Of a stretch of 64,000 nucleotides of DNA, positions 8,589-20,700 are shown piece by piece; the stretch's first letter is position 1, and every line of letters begins with the position of its first letter. This DNA comes from Siphonodentalium dalli. Lineage: Eukaryota > Mollusca > Scaphopoda > Gadilida > Siphonodentaliidae. The notes beneath the pieces were generated by a model. It was not told the origin of the DNA. It was given only the letters and a program-made list of their open reading frames with translations, and did not search any database. The DNA lies in the NCBI GenBank assembly GCA_032622095.1, contig CP136062.1, positions 374,001 through 438,000 of the forward strand, read 5' to 3'. Both the position numbers and the translations under genes were made by a program.

Positions 8589-8655
8589 ACGTTATCGTGA
8601 TTTCGACTGTAATGTGTTACATATATATATATATTACAATTAGGTTAAGACTCAC

Positions 8656-10044
8656 CTGACACTTAGCACATTTCTTGCATATATGATCCTCTTTACAGTC
8701 CTGGCAATCCTTTGTATGTAAAGGTGCATATCCTTCAGAACATTCCAATATATCATGTTGAATGGTTTCGAAGTCGAAGAAACAGAATTTAGCTCTTTCA
8801 TCATCAGTAACGGGAGGTATGGCCCTCACATAGCATTCGTGTGGTCCCATTGTGTATTTGTCACACGATCTACAAAATGTTTCTCCGCACACGTGTTGAT
8901 TCGGACGTCTTTTCCCTCTCTCCATGACTTTTGTACAGTCCAAGCATTTCCACCATTTTTGACAAGGCGCTGTAGTTTCTCCCGAAGCTTGATTAATAGG
9001 TTTTGCTTTATGACGCACGAAACATTGATGAGACATACACGTCATATTACAATCTGAACAATGTTCTTTGTTTTCACTTTGTCCACATTTATCGCTTTTG
9101 CACACGAAACAGGTGTGTTCACAATAATGCTTTCCTTTGTTTGAATAATGTTTTAAACAATGCACACAGAAATATGCATCGCTAAAGAATCCCGTTATGG
9201 ATTGTATAGCGTGGAAATGTTCATTAGCAGTGAGATATAAATATATCACGGGTCTTTCTATACCGTCTGTAGGCGCGCTGGTAATGAATTTATTACCCAG
9301 TCTAGCACTGATGACTAGTATTGTCAAATTCAGAGTTTCCTCGAATGCTTTTAGATCTGCTAAACTGGCCGGTCTGTCTGTTGATACACCTGCGATGACA
9401 CTAATTGCTTTGGCTAATTTTCCTTGCTCCGTGCGTTTTTTGTCCGTCATATGTTTGTAATAACTGCTCGGTACTTTTCTGTATTCCATGATGAGTTGTA
9501 AATTATTTCTGGTTCCTCTATTCTGTGTTATTTCCAGCCATTCATCAGGACTGCAAATATTTAATTTACACCAACATGTGGCGATAGCCCGTGCCATACA
9601 CATATTGTCGGTGTTTTCAATGGTAACGATCGATGTTTTATTTCTTAGATTGTTACTTTCATTATGTAAAGCCGTTATCCTCCTCCGTGCTCCGCCTTTA
9701 GGTAACTCGATGGTGCCTATATCTATGTGGAAACTTTGATTGACAGTCAGTGTTTGATTACTGTTCAAAACGAGTTCGATTCTGTCAATCACAGTGTTAG
9801 CATTTAACGTTTGCAACGTTTGTAACGGAACTACTATAGGGTTGTCCAAACTTTCATGGTGAATGATAACTCTGCCAAGATCATTGTCAGCCAAATTTCC
9901 ACGAGCTCTTTGAATAGTGTCCTCGAACATTGAATGCAGATTCCTGTATATGTCGATTAACTTTTTCTCTTTGTAAATTTCATCTAATTTGATCTCATAT
10001 GTTCTCTGTGTTGCCAAATTGTTTCCGAAGATTCGTTCACCTCC
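8656..10044 (-). CDS. polB: family B DNA polymerase, exon 1 (OTU-like region, zinc region, ExoI motif)
   Basis: Exon 1 encodes the N-terminal part of the polymerase. Counting from codon 10017: residues 131-145 contain TDNMCMARAI and residues 267-271 HFHAI, which together resemble the Cys and His boxes of OTU-type cysteine proteases (C140, H267). Residues about 284-400 hold many CxxC/CxxH pairs, a multi-zinc region. ExoI is at 413-418 (FFDFET, D415 and E417). The exon ends at a CAG|GTGAGT donor. There is no ATG at its beginning: codon 10017 is TTG, the first in-frame Met is residue 30, and the frame stays open up to a stop at 10066-10068. The ORF just upstream (10037-10399) is one base out of frame, so the true N terminus probably lies there. 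With exon 2 the polymerase is about 1,400 residues before that addition, within the usual Maverick range. Confidence 0.8.
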
Positions 10045-10399
10045 TTTTGCGAATGCTATATCCAGTTATTTGAATATCAGAACTGTCGGCTGTTTGATTG
10101 TCTGATTTTACGGCTTCATCTTGATGATGTGTCTGTTCGTCTTCTCGGTTTTGTAATCCTGATGGTCCAGCTGTACCGGGTTGTGAGTTGTTAACATCAT
10201 TTTTAGGCGCATCATCTTCTCCGTATCCGATTTGGTTCGGCCATGGATCATCTCCTGAACAAAGCGTAGATGCTTCAATTATATCTTCATCCAGTTGATA
10301 AGCTACGATAGCCTTGTCGTATTCTTCGATGTCTTGCAGAATACATTCTATTTCATAAATTTCATCCACTGTCAGAGGTGTCATTATTTCTTCAGCCAT
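10037..10399 (-). CDS. acidic ORF, probably the frameshifted N terminus of the polymerase
   Basis: This 120-residue, acidic, low-complexity ORF starts at an ATG 73-80 bp downstream of a TATA box. Its C terminus (TGYSIRKRR) overlaps the open but ATG-less start of the polymerase frame. The two frames differ by one base next to an AAAA tract (plus strand TTTT, 10045-10048). This suggests either a single-base insertion (mutation or assembly error) or a very short unrecognised intron. A separate small protein is the alternative. No enzymatic motif is visible. Confidence 0.5.
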   Translation of the reverse strand: MAEEIMTPLTVDEIYEIECILQDIEEYDKAIVAYQLDEDIIEASTLCSGDDPWPNQIGYGEDDAPKNDVNNSQPGTAGPSGLQNREDEQTHHQDEAVKSDNQTADSSDIQITGYSIRKRR

Positions 10400-10471
10400 T
10401 TTTCGAGAAGTCCTGAGTAGTGATTACAGCGGCGTATATTCACTATATGGAATACAGCTTAGTAAGCTATA

Positions 10472-10479
10472 TTTTTATA
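10472..10479 (-). promoter_or_regulatory. candidate TATA box for the polymerase transcript
   Basis: On the minus strand the sequence reads GGTATAAAAATA. It is 73-80 bp upstream of the ATG at 10399, a normal spacing for a TATA promoter with a short leader. Confidence 0.5.
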
Positions 10480-11544
10480 CCATAAAATCCCGAACATATG
10501 CAAGCACGGATTACGTAACATTATATAAGATTATATATATATGAACGTAATGTATGAATAGGCCGATAATTGGTTTTGTACGGACGAGGCAACATTAGTT
10601 GTTTAACTGGTTATTATTACGTAACCCTGTGTTCCCCCCCCCCGCTGAGAACACCTGCAGATTATCTATTTTTCTAAACATGGAACATGTCTGAACCTAT
10701 AATTGGCACAATAGCAGTGATATAATGTTACATCATCGGTGCTACCTGGAGTTTTCGGTATACAAAATGATCGTAAGTGTGACTGGAGTGATAAGGGGTT
10801 ATTACGTAATGTTGTTATAACAATGTGATCAAAGCAATTTGCATAATTGAGTGTCTCACGACCTGACGTAATATGTATGCATGTTTTATGGATAACTAAT
10901 TATCGCGTGAATGACACAGTTTATCAACCTTAATTGATACTAACTCGTTTTGTTCTAAATCGATTTGTTTTCTGAATACCATATAGCTGTGACCGGGGAA
11001 ATAATATAATTCATTTGGTAAAGCAAAGGTGTGAAAGACACATTGTTAACACCAATGTGGCGTGTGTGATTGAGTGTACATCGCTCATGTTCCATGTAAA
11101 AATGGCTGAGATTAAATGATCATTCATTCAATATGACAGTTCATTCTGGGGGGTTGTAATTTCGCCTTACAATTTTCGACCGTTAGGGATTCAACATAGT
11201 ACATTTCAATACTTCCAATAATTGACGAAAATACACGCCTGTCATATGGGATAGAGAGAGTGTAAAGAATAAACGCTCTTTATTATTTATGTAAAAAGTA
11301 ATAGTGTCTATTTTCAGGTATGACAATTATATGAACTGCGTCCGATAAAACACTGGAATGTATGCATTCATACCGTTGGTCACAATGTCCAATAAAGCTA
11401 TTTCTAAACATCGATTAATAAATTCATGAAAAATATTTGAACAAAAAAATAACGAAAGATATTACGAGCAAATAATTTAACATTCGATATTTTTTAATAT
11501 CGAGATTATCAGAAACCGAAAAAACTCGTTATAAATTTTTTATT
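10480..11544. other. gene-free AT-rich spacer right of the viral-like element
   Basis: I see no coding potential. One reverse copy of AATAAAGAGCGTT lies at 11272-11284. The element's right terminus probably falls between about 10.5 and 11.8 kb, but no terminal inverted repeat can be confirmed because the left end is outside the window. Confidence 0.5.
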
Positions 11545-11745
11545 TAACCTTTTTTTTTAGAGAAATAATTTTGAGGGTTTTGAAATTTTGGGGTTTTGAT
11601 AATTTGGAAGTTTGGAAATTTTTTGTGGAAAAAATTAATTTTCTGGTTTTTGAAATTTTTTGGAAAAAAATTTTTTTGAAGTTTTGAAATTTTTTTTTTT
11701 GGGTTTTTGATATTTTAGGAATATTTTAGTACAACCAATTTTAGA
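11545..11745. repeat. T/G-rich low-complexity tract
   Basis: Repeated TTTTGAAATTTT and TTTTGGGGTTTT phrases with strong strand asymmetry directly precede the TATA/GC-box satellite. No gene. Confidence 0.7.
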
Positions 11746-11795
11746 CCCAAAGATTCTATTTTTAGATGTGGGTCTAACGAGCCAGCTATTCTTCT

Positions 11796-14700
11796 GGGGG
11801 GTATAAAGATATGTAATAATGGGGCGGGGGTATAAAGGTATGTAATAATGGGGCGGGGGTATAAAGGTATGTAATAATGGGGCGGGGGGTATAAAGGTCT
11901 GTAATAATGGGGCGGGGGTATAAAGGTCTGTAATAATGGGGCGGGGGGTATAAAGGTATGTAATAATGGGGCGGGGGTATAAAGGTATGTAATAATGGGG
12001 CGGGGGTATAAAGGTATGTAATAATGGGGCGGGGGGTATAAATGTCTGTAATAATGGGGCGGGGGTATAAAGGTATGTAATAATGGGGCGGGGGTATAAA
12101 GGTATGTAATAATGGGGCGGGGGTATAAAGGTATGTAATAATGGGGCGGGGGTATAAATGTCTGTAATAATGGGGCGGGGGTATAAAGGTCTGTAATAAT
12201 GGGGCGGGGGTATAAATGTCTGTAATAATGGGGCGGGGGTATAAAGGTCTGTAATAATGGGGCGGGGGTATAAAGGTCTGTAATAATGGGGCGGGGGTAT
12301 AAAGGTATGTAATAATGGGGCGGGGGGTATAAAGGTATGTAATAATGGGGCGGGGGTATAAAGGTCTGTAATAATGGGGCGGGGGGTATAAATGTCTGTA
12401 ATAATGGGGCGGGGGTATAAAGGTATGTAATAATGGGGCGGGGGTATAAAGGTATGTAATAATGGGGCGGGGGTATAAAGGTATGTAATAATGGGGCGGG
12501 GGTATAAAGGTATGTAATAATGGGGCGGGGGGTATAAATGTCTGTAATAATGGGGCGGGGGTATAAAGGTATGTAATAATGGGGCGGGGGTATAAAGGTA
12601 TGTAATAATGGGGCGGGGGGTATAAAGGTCTGTAATCATGGGGCGGGGGTATAAAGGTCTGTAATAATGGGGCGGGGGTATAAAGGTATGTAATAATGGG
12701 GCGAGGGGTATAAAGGTCTGTAATAATGGGGCGGGGGGTATAAAGGTTTGTAATCATGGGGCGGGGGGTATAAAGGTCTGTAATAATGGGGCGGGGGTAT
12801 AAAGGTCTGTAATAATGGGGCGGGGGTATAAAGGTCTGTAATAATGGGGCGGGGGGTATAAAGGTCTGTAATAATGGGGCGGGGGTATAAAGGTCTGTAA
12901 TAATGGGGCGGGGGTATAAAGGTATGTAATAATGGGGCGGGGGTATAAAGGTCTGTAATAATGGGGCGGGGGTATAAAGGTATGTAATAATGGGGCGGGG
13001 GTATAAAGGTCTGTAATAATGGGGCGGGGGTATAAAGGTATGTAATAATGGGGCGGGGGTATAAAGGTCTGTAATAATGGGGCGGGGGGTATAAAGGTCT
13101 GTAATAATGGGGCGGGGGGTATAAAGGTCTGTAATAATGGGGCGGGGGTATAAAGGTCTGTAATAATGGGGCGGGGGGTATAAAGGTGTGTAATAATGGG
13201 GCGGGGGGTATAAAGGTATGTAATAATGGGGCGGGGGTATAAATGTCTGTAATAATGGGGCGGGGGTATAAAGGTCTGTAATAATGGGGCGGGGGGTATA
13301 AAGGTATGTAATAATGGGGCGGGGGTATAAAGGTATGTAATAATGGGGCGGGGGTATAAAGGTCTGTAATAATGGGGCGGGGGGTATAAAGGTCTGTAAT
13401 AATGGGGCGGGGGGTATAAAGGTCTGTAATAATGGGGCGGGGGTATAAAGGTCTGTAATAATGGGGCGGGGGGTATAAAGGTCTGTAATAATGGGGCGGG
13501 GGTATAAAGGTCTGTAATAATGGGGCGGGGGGTATAAAGGTGTGTAATAATGGGGCGGGGGGTATAAAGGTATGTAATAATGGGGCGGGGGTATAAATGT
13601 CTGTAATAATGGGGCGGGGGTATAAAGGTCTGTAATAATGGGGCGGGGGGTATAAAGGTATGTAATAATGGGGCGGGGGTATAAAGGTATGTAATAATGG
13701 GGCGGGGGTATAAAGGTCTGTAATAATGGGGCGGGGGAATAAAGGTCTGTAATAATGGGGCGGGGGGAATAAAGGTCTGTAATAATGGGGCGGGGGGTAT
13801 AAAGGTATGTAATAATGGGGCGGGGGGTATAAAGGTCTGTAATAATGCAGCGGGGGGTATAAAGGTCTGTAATAATGGGGCGGGGGGTATAAAGGTATGT
13901 AATAATGGGGCGGGGGGTATAAAGGTATGTAATAATGGGGCGGGGGGTATAAAGGTCTGTAATAATGGGGCGGGGGTATAAAGGTCTGTAATAATGCGGC
14001 GGGGGGTATAAAGGTCTGTAATAATGCGGCGGGGGGGTATAAAGGTCTGTAATAATGGGGCGGGGGGTATAAAGGTCTGTAATAATGGGGCGGGGGGTAT
14101 AAAGGTATGTAATAATGGGGCGGAGGGTATAAAGGTATGTAATAATGGGGCGGGGGTATAAAGGTCTGTAATAATGGGGCGGGGGTATAAAGGTCTGTAA
14201 TAATGGGGCGGGGGGTATAAAGGTCTGTAATAATGCGGCGGGGGGTATAAAGGTCTGTAATAATGGGGCGGGGGGTATAAAGGTCTGTAATAATGGGGCG
14301 GGGGGTATAAAGGTATGTAATAATGGGGCGGGGGGTATAAAGGTCTGTAATAATGGGGCGGGTGTATAAAGGTCTGTAATAATGGGGCGGGGGAATAAAG
14401 GTCTGTAATAATGGGGCGGGGGGGATAAAGGTCTGTAATAATGGGGCGGGGGGTATAAAGGTATGTAATAATGGGGCGGGGGTATAAAGGTCTGTAATAA
14501 TGCGGCGGGGGGTATAAAGGTATGTAATAATGGGGCGGGGGGTATAAAGGTCTGTAATAATGGGGCGGGGTATAAAGGTCTGTAATAATGGGGCGGGGGG
14601 TCTGTAATAATGGGGCGGGGGGTATAAAGGTCTGTAATAATGGGGCGGGGGGTATAAAGGTCTGTAATCATGGGGCGGGGGTATAAAGGTCTGTAATAAT

Positions 14701-17700
14701 GGGGCGGGGGTATAAAGGTCTGTAATAATGGGGCGGGGGGTATAAAGGTCTGTAATAATGGGGCGGGGGGTATAAAGGTCTGTAATCATGGGGCGGGGGT
14801 ATAAAGGTCTGTAATAATGGGGCGGGGGTATAAAGGTATGTAATAATGGGGCGGGGGGTATAAAGGTCTGTAATAATGGGGCGGGGGGTATAAAGGTCTG
14901 TAATAATGGGGCGGGGGTATAAAGGTCTGTAATAATGGGGCGGGGGGGTATAAAGGTCTGTAATAATGGGGCGTGGGGTATAAAGGTATGTAATAATGGG
15001 GCGGGGGGTATAAATGTCTGTAATAATGGGGCGGGGGTATAAAGGTCTGTAATAATGGGGCGGGGGTATAAAGGTATGTAATAATGGGGCGGGGGGTATA
15101 AAGGTCTGTAATAATGGGGCGGGGGTATAAAGGTCTGTAATAATGGGGCGGGGGGTATAAAGGTCTGTAATAATGGGGCGGGGGGTATACAGGTCTGTAA
15201 TAATGGGGCGTGGGGTATAAAGGTATGTAATAATGGGGCGGGGGGTATAAAGGTCTGTAATAATGGGGCGGGGGTATAAAGGTCTGTAATAATGGGGCGG
15301 GGGTATAAAGGTATGTAATAATGGGGCGGGGGGTATAAATGTCTGTAATAATGGGGCGGGGGTATAAAGGTCTGTAATAATGGGGCGGGGGTATAAAGGT
15401 ATGTAATAATGGGGCGGGGGGTATAAATGTCTGTAATAATGGGGCGGGGGTATAAAGGTCTGTAATAATGGGGCGGGGGTATAAAGGTATGTAATAATGG
15501 GGCGGGGGTATAAAGGTCTGTAATAATGGGGCGGGGGTATAAAGGTCTGTAATAATGGGGCGGGGGTATAAAGGTATGTAATAATGGGGCGGGGTATAAA
15601 GGTCTGTAATAATGGGGCGGGGGTATAAAGGTATGTAATAATGGGGCGGGGGGTATAAATGTCTGTAATAATGGGGCGGGGGTATAAAGGTCTGTAATAA
15701 TGGGGCGGGGGTATAAAGGTATGTAATAATGGGGCGGGGGGTATAAATATCTGTAATAATGGGGCGGGGGTATAAAGGTCTGTAATAATGGGGCGGGGGT
15801 ATAAAGGTATGTAATAATGGGGCGGGGGTATAAAGGTCTGTAATAATGGGGCGGGGGTATAAAGGTCTGTAATAATGGGGCGGGGGTATACAGGTATGTA
15901 ATAATGGGGCGGGGGTATAAAGGTATGTAATAATGGGGCGGGGGGTATAAAGGTCTGTAATAATGGGGCGGGGGGTATAAAGGTCTGTAATAATGGGGCG
16001 GGGGGTATACAGGTCTGTAATAATGGGGCGGGGGGTATAAAGGTATGTAATACTGGGGCGGGGGGTATAAATGTCTGTAATAATGGGGCGGGGGTATAAA
16101 GGTCTGTAATAATGGGGCGGGGGTATAAAGGTCTGTAATAATGGGGCGGGGGTATAAAGGTATGTAATAATGGGGCGGGGGTATAAAGGTATGTAATAAT
16201 GGGGCGGGGGTATAAAGGTCTGTAATAATGGGGCGGGGGGTATAAAGGTCTGTAATAATGGGGCGGGGGTATAAAGGTATGTAATAATGGGGCGGGGGTA
16301 TAAATGTATGTAATAATGGGGCGGGGGTATAAAGGTCTGTAATAATGGGGCGGGGGTATAAAGGTATGTAATAATGGGGCGGGGGTATAAAGGTCTGTAA
16401 TAATGGGGCGGGGGTATAAAGGTCTGTAATAATGGGGCGGGGGTATAAAGGTATGTAATAATGGGGCGGGGGTATTAAGGTCTGTAATAATGGGGCGGGG
16501 GTATAAAGGTCTGTAATAATGGGGCGGGGGTATAAAGGTATGTAATAATGGGGCGGGGGTATAAAGGTCTGTAATAATGCGGCGGGGGGTATAAAGGTCT
16601 GTAATAATGGGGCGGGGGTATAAAGGTCTGTAATAATGGGGCGGGGGGTATAAAGGTCTGTAATAATGGGGCGGGGGTATAAAGGTCTGTAATAATGGGG
16701 CGGGGGTATAAAGGTCTGTAATAATGGGGCGGGGGTATAAAGGTATGTAATAATGGGGCGGGGGTATAAAGGTCTGTAATAATGGGGCGGGGGTATAAAG
16801 GTATGTAATAATGGGGCAAGGGGTATAAATGTCTGTAATAATGGGGCGGGGGTATAAAGGTCTGTAATAATGGGGCGGGGGTATAAAGGTATGTAATAAT
16901 GGGGCGGGGGGTATAAATGTCTGTAATAATGGGGCGGGGGTATAAAGGTCTGTAATAATGGGGCGGGGGTATAAAGGTATGTAATAATGGGGCGGGGGCA
17001 TAAAGGTCTGTAATAATGGGGCGGGGGTATAAAGGTCTGTAATAATGGGGCGGGGGTATAAAGGTATGTAATAATGGGGCGGGGTATAAAGGTCTGTAAT
17101 AATGGGGCGGGGGGTATAAAGGTCTGTAATAATGGGGCGGGGGGTATACAGGTCTGTAATAATGGGGCGGGGGGTATAAAGGTATGTAATAATGGGGCGG
17201 GGGGTATAAATGTCTGTAATAATGGGGCGGGGGTATAAAGGTCTGTAATAATGGGGCGGGGGTATAAAGGTATGTAATAATGGGGCGGGGGTATAAAGGT
17301 CTGTAATAATGGGGCGGGGGTATAAAGGTCTGTAATAATGGGGCGGGGGTATAAAGGTATGTAATAATGGGGCGGGGGTATAAAGGTCTGTAATAATGGG
17401 GCGGGGGGTATAAAGGTCTGTAATAATGGGGCGGAGGTATAAAGGTATGTAATAATGGGGCGGAAGTATAAAGGTCTGTAATAATGGGGCGGGGGTATAA
17501 AGGTATGTAATAATGGGGCGGGGGGTATAAATGTCTGTAATAATGGGGCGGGGGTATAAAGGTCTGTAATAAAGGGGCGGGGGTATAAAGGTATGTAATA
17601 ATGGGGCGGGGGTATAAAGGTCTGTAATAATGGGGCGGGGGGTATAAAGGTATGTAATAATGGGGCGGGGCGGGTATAAAGGTCTGTAATAATGGGGCGG

Positions 17701-20700
17701 GGGGTATAAAGGTCTGTAATAATGGGGCGGGGGGTATAAAGGTCTGTAATAATGGGGCGGGGGGTATAAAGGTCTGTAATATTGGGGCGAGGGGTATAAA
17801 GGTCTGTAATAATGGGGCGGGGGTATAAAGGTCTGTAATAATGGGGCGGGGGTATAAAGGTATGTAATAATGGGGCGGGGGGTATAAAGGTCTGTAATAA
17901 TGGGGCGGGGGTATAAAGGTCTGTAATAATGGGGCGGGGGTATAAAGGTCTGTAATAATGGGGCGGGGGGTATAAAGGTCTGTAATAATGGGGCGGGGGG
18001 TATAAAGGTCTGTAATAATGGGGCGGGGGTATAAAGGTATGTAATAATGGGGCGGGGGTATAAAGGTCTGTAATAATGGGGCGGGGGTATAAAGGTATGT
18101 AATAATGGGGCGGGGGGTATAAAGGTATGTAATAATGGGGCGGGGGTATAAAGGTCTGTAATAATGGGGCGGGGGGTATAAAGGTCTGTAATAATGGGGC
18201 GGGGGTATAAAGGTATGTAATAATGGGGCGGGGGTATAAAGGTCTGTAATAATGGGGCGGGGGTATAAAGGTCTGTAATAATGGGGCGGGGGGTATAAAG
18301 GTCTGTAATAATGGGGCGGGGGTATAAAGGTATGTAATAATGGGGCGGGGGGTATAAAGGTCTGTAATAATGGGGCGGGGGTATAAAGGTCTGTAATAAT
18401 GGGGCGGGGGGTATAAAGGTCTGTAATAATGGGGCGGGGGGTATAACGGTCTGAAATAATGGGGCGGGGGTATAAAGGTCTGTAATAATGGGGCGGGGGG
18501 TCTGTAATAATGGGGCGGGGGTATAAAGGTATGTAATAATGGGGCGTGGGGTATAAAGGTCTGTAATAATGGGGCGGGGGGTATAAAGGTATGTAATAAT
18601 GGGGCGGGGGTATAAAGGTCTGTAATAATGGGGCGGGGGTATAAAGGTCTGTAATAATGGGGCGGGGGGTCTGTAATAATGGGCGGGGGGTATAAAGGTA
18701 TGTAATAATGGGGCGGGGGGTATAAAGGTATGTAATAATGGGGCGGGGGTATAAATGTATGTAATAATGGGGCGGGGGTATAAAGGTCTGTAATAATGGG
18801 GCGGGGGTATAAAGGTATGTAATAATGGGGCGGGGGTATAAAGGTCTGTAATAATGGGGCGGGGGTATAAAGGTCTGTAATAATGGGGCGGGGGTATAAA
18901 GGTATGTAATAATGGGGCGGGGGTATTAAGGTCTGTAATAATGGGGCGGGGGTATAAAGGTCTGTAATAATGGGGCGGGGGTATAAAGGTATGTAATAAT
19001 GGGGCGGGGGTATAAAGGTCTGTAATAATGCGGCGGGGGGTATAAAGGTCTGTAATAATGGGGCGGGGGTATAAAGGTCTGTAATAATGGGGCGGGGGGT
19101 ATAAAGGTCTGTAATAATGGGGCGGGGGTATAAAGGTCTGTAATAATGGGGCGGGGGTATAAAGGTCTGTAATAATGGGGCGGGGGTATAAAGGTATGTA
19201 AAAATGGGGCGGGGGTATAAAGGTCTGTAATAATGGGGCGGGGGTATAAAGGTATGTAATAATGGGGCGGGGGGTATAAATGTCTGTAATAATGGGGCGG
19301 GGGTATAAAGGTCTGTAATAATGGGGCGGGGGTATAAAGGTATGTAATAATGGGGCGGGGGGTATAAATGTCTGTAATAATGAGGCGGGGGTATAAAGGT
19401 CTGTAATAATGGGGCGGGGGTATAAAGGTATGTAATAATGGGGCGGGGGTATAAAGGTCTGTAATAATGGGGCGGGGGTATAAAGGTCTGTAATAATGGG
19501 GCGGGGGTATAAAGGTATGTAATAATGGGGCGGGGTATAAAGGTCTGTAATAATGGGGCGGGGGGTATAAAGGTCTGTAATAATGGGGCGGGGGGTATAC
19601 AGGTCTGTAATAATGGGGCGGGGGGTATAAAGGTATGTAATAATGGGGCGGGGGGTATAAATGTCTGTAATAATGGGGCGGGGGTATAAAGGTCTGTAAT
19701 AATGGGGCGGGGGTATAAAGGTATGTAATAATGGGGCGGGGGTATAAAGGTCTGTAATAATGGGGCGGGGGTATAAAGGTCTGTAATAATGGGGCGGGGG
19801 TATAAAGGTATGTAATAATGGGGCGGGGGTATAAAGGTCTGTAATAATGGGGCGGGGGGTATAAAGGTCTGTAATAATGGGGCGGAGGTATAAAGGTATG
19901 TAATAATGGGGCGGAAGTATAAAGGTCTGTAATAATGGGGCGGGGGTATAAAGGTATGTAATAATGGGGCGGGGGGTATAAATGTCTGTAATAATGGGGC
20001 GGGGGTATAAAGGTCTGTAATAATGGGGCGGGGGTATAAAGGTATGTAATAATGGGGCGGGGGTATAAAGGTCTGTAATAATGGGGCGGGGGTATAAAGG
20101 TCTGTAATAATGGGGCGGGGGTATAAAGGTATGTAATAATGGGGCGGGGGTATAAAGGTCTGTAATAATGGGGCGGGGGGTATAAAGGTCTGTAATAATG
20201 GGGCGGAGGTATAAAGGTATGTAATAATGGGGCGGAAGTATAAAGGTCTGTAATAATGGGGCGGGGGTATAAAGGTATGTAATAATGGGGCGGGGGGTAT
20301 AAATGTCTGTAATAATGGGGCGGGGGTATAAAGGTCTGTAATAAAGGGGCGGGGGTATAAAGGTATGTAATAATGGGGCGGGGGTATAAAGGTCTGTAAT
20401 AATGGGGCGGGGGGTATAAAGGTATGTAATAATGGGGCGGGGGTATAAAGGTATGTAATAATGGGGCGGGGGTATAAAGGTCTGTAATAATGGGGCGGGG
20501 GGTATAAAGGTCTGTAATAATGGGGCGGAGGTATAAAGGTATGTAATAATGGGGCGGAAGTATAAAGGTCTGTAATAATGGGGCGGGGGTATAAAGGTAT
20601 GTAATAATGGGGCGGGGGGTATAAAGGTCTGTAATAATGGGGCGGGGGGTATAAAGGTCTGTAATAATGGGGCGGGGGGTATAAAGGTCTGTAATAATGG

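Larger units (their letters stand above)
7990..8655 (-). other. spliceosomal intron inside the viral-like polymerase gene
   Basis: The minus-strand donor is CAG|GTGAGT (exon ends at 8656) and the acceptor is TTACTTTTCAG (exon resumes at 7989). The 666-bp interval is AT-rich with stops in all frames, and both flanks carry adjoining parts of the same polymerase in phase 0. Inside are two full copies of AATAAAGAGCGTT (8133-8145, 8576-8588), a shorter one (8509-8519) and a degenerate one (8547-8557). Confidence 0.8.

Noticed and set aside
1-10480. Integrase or packaging ATPase of the Maverick-like element
   Set aside because: I searched the frames for a retroviral-type integrase (DDE with zinc knuckle) and a Walker A motif and found neither. 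They may lie left of the window.
10480-11795. Terminal inverted repeat of the Maverick-like element
   Set aside because: The matching left end is outside the window, so no inverted repeat can be shown.
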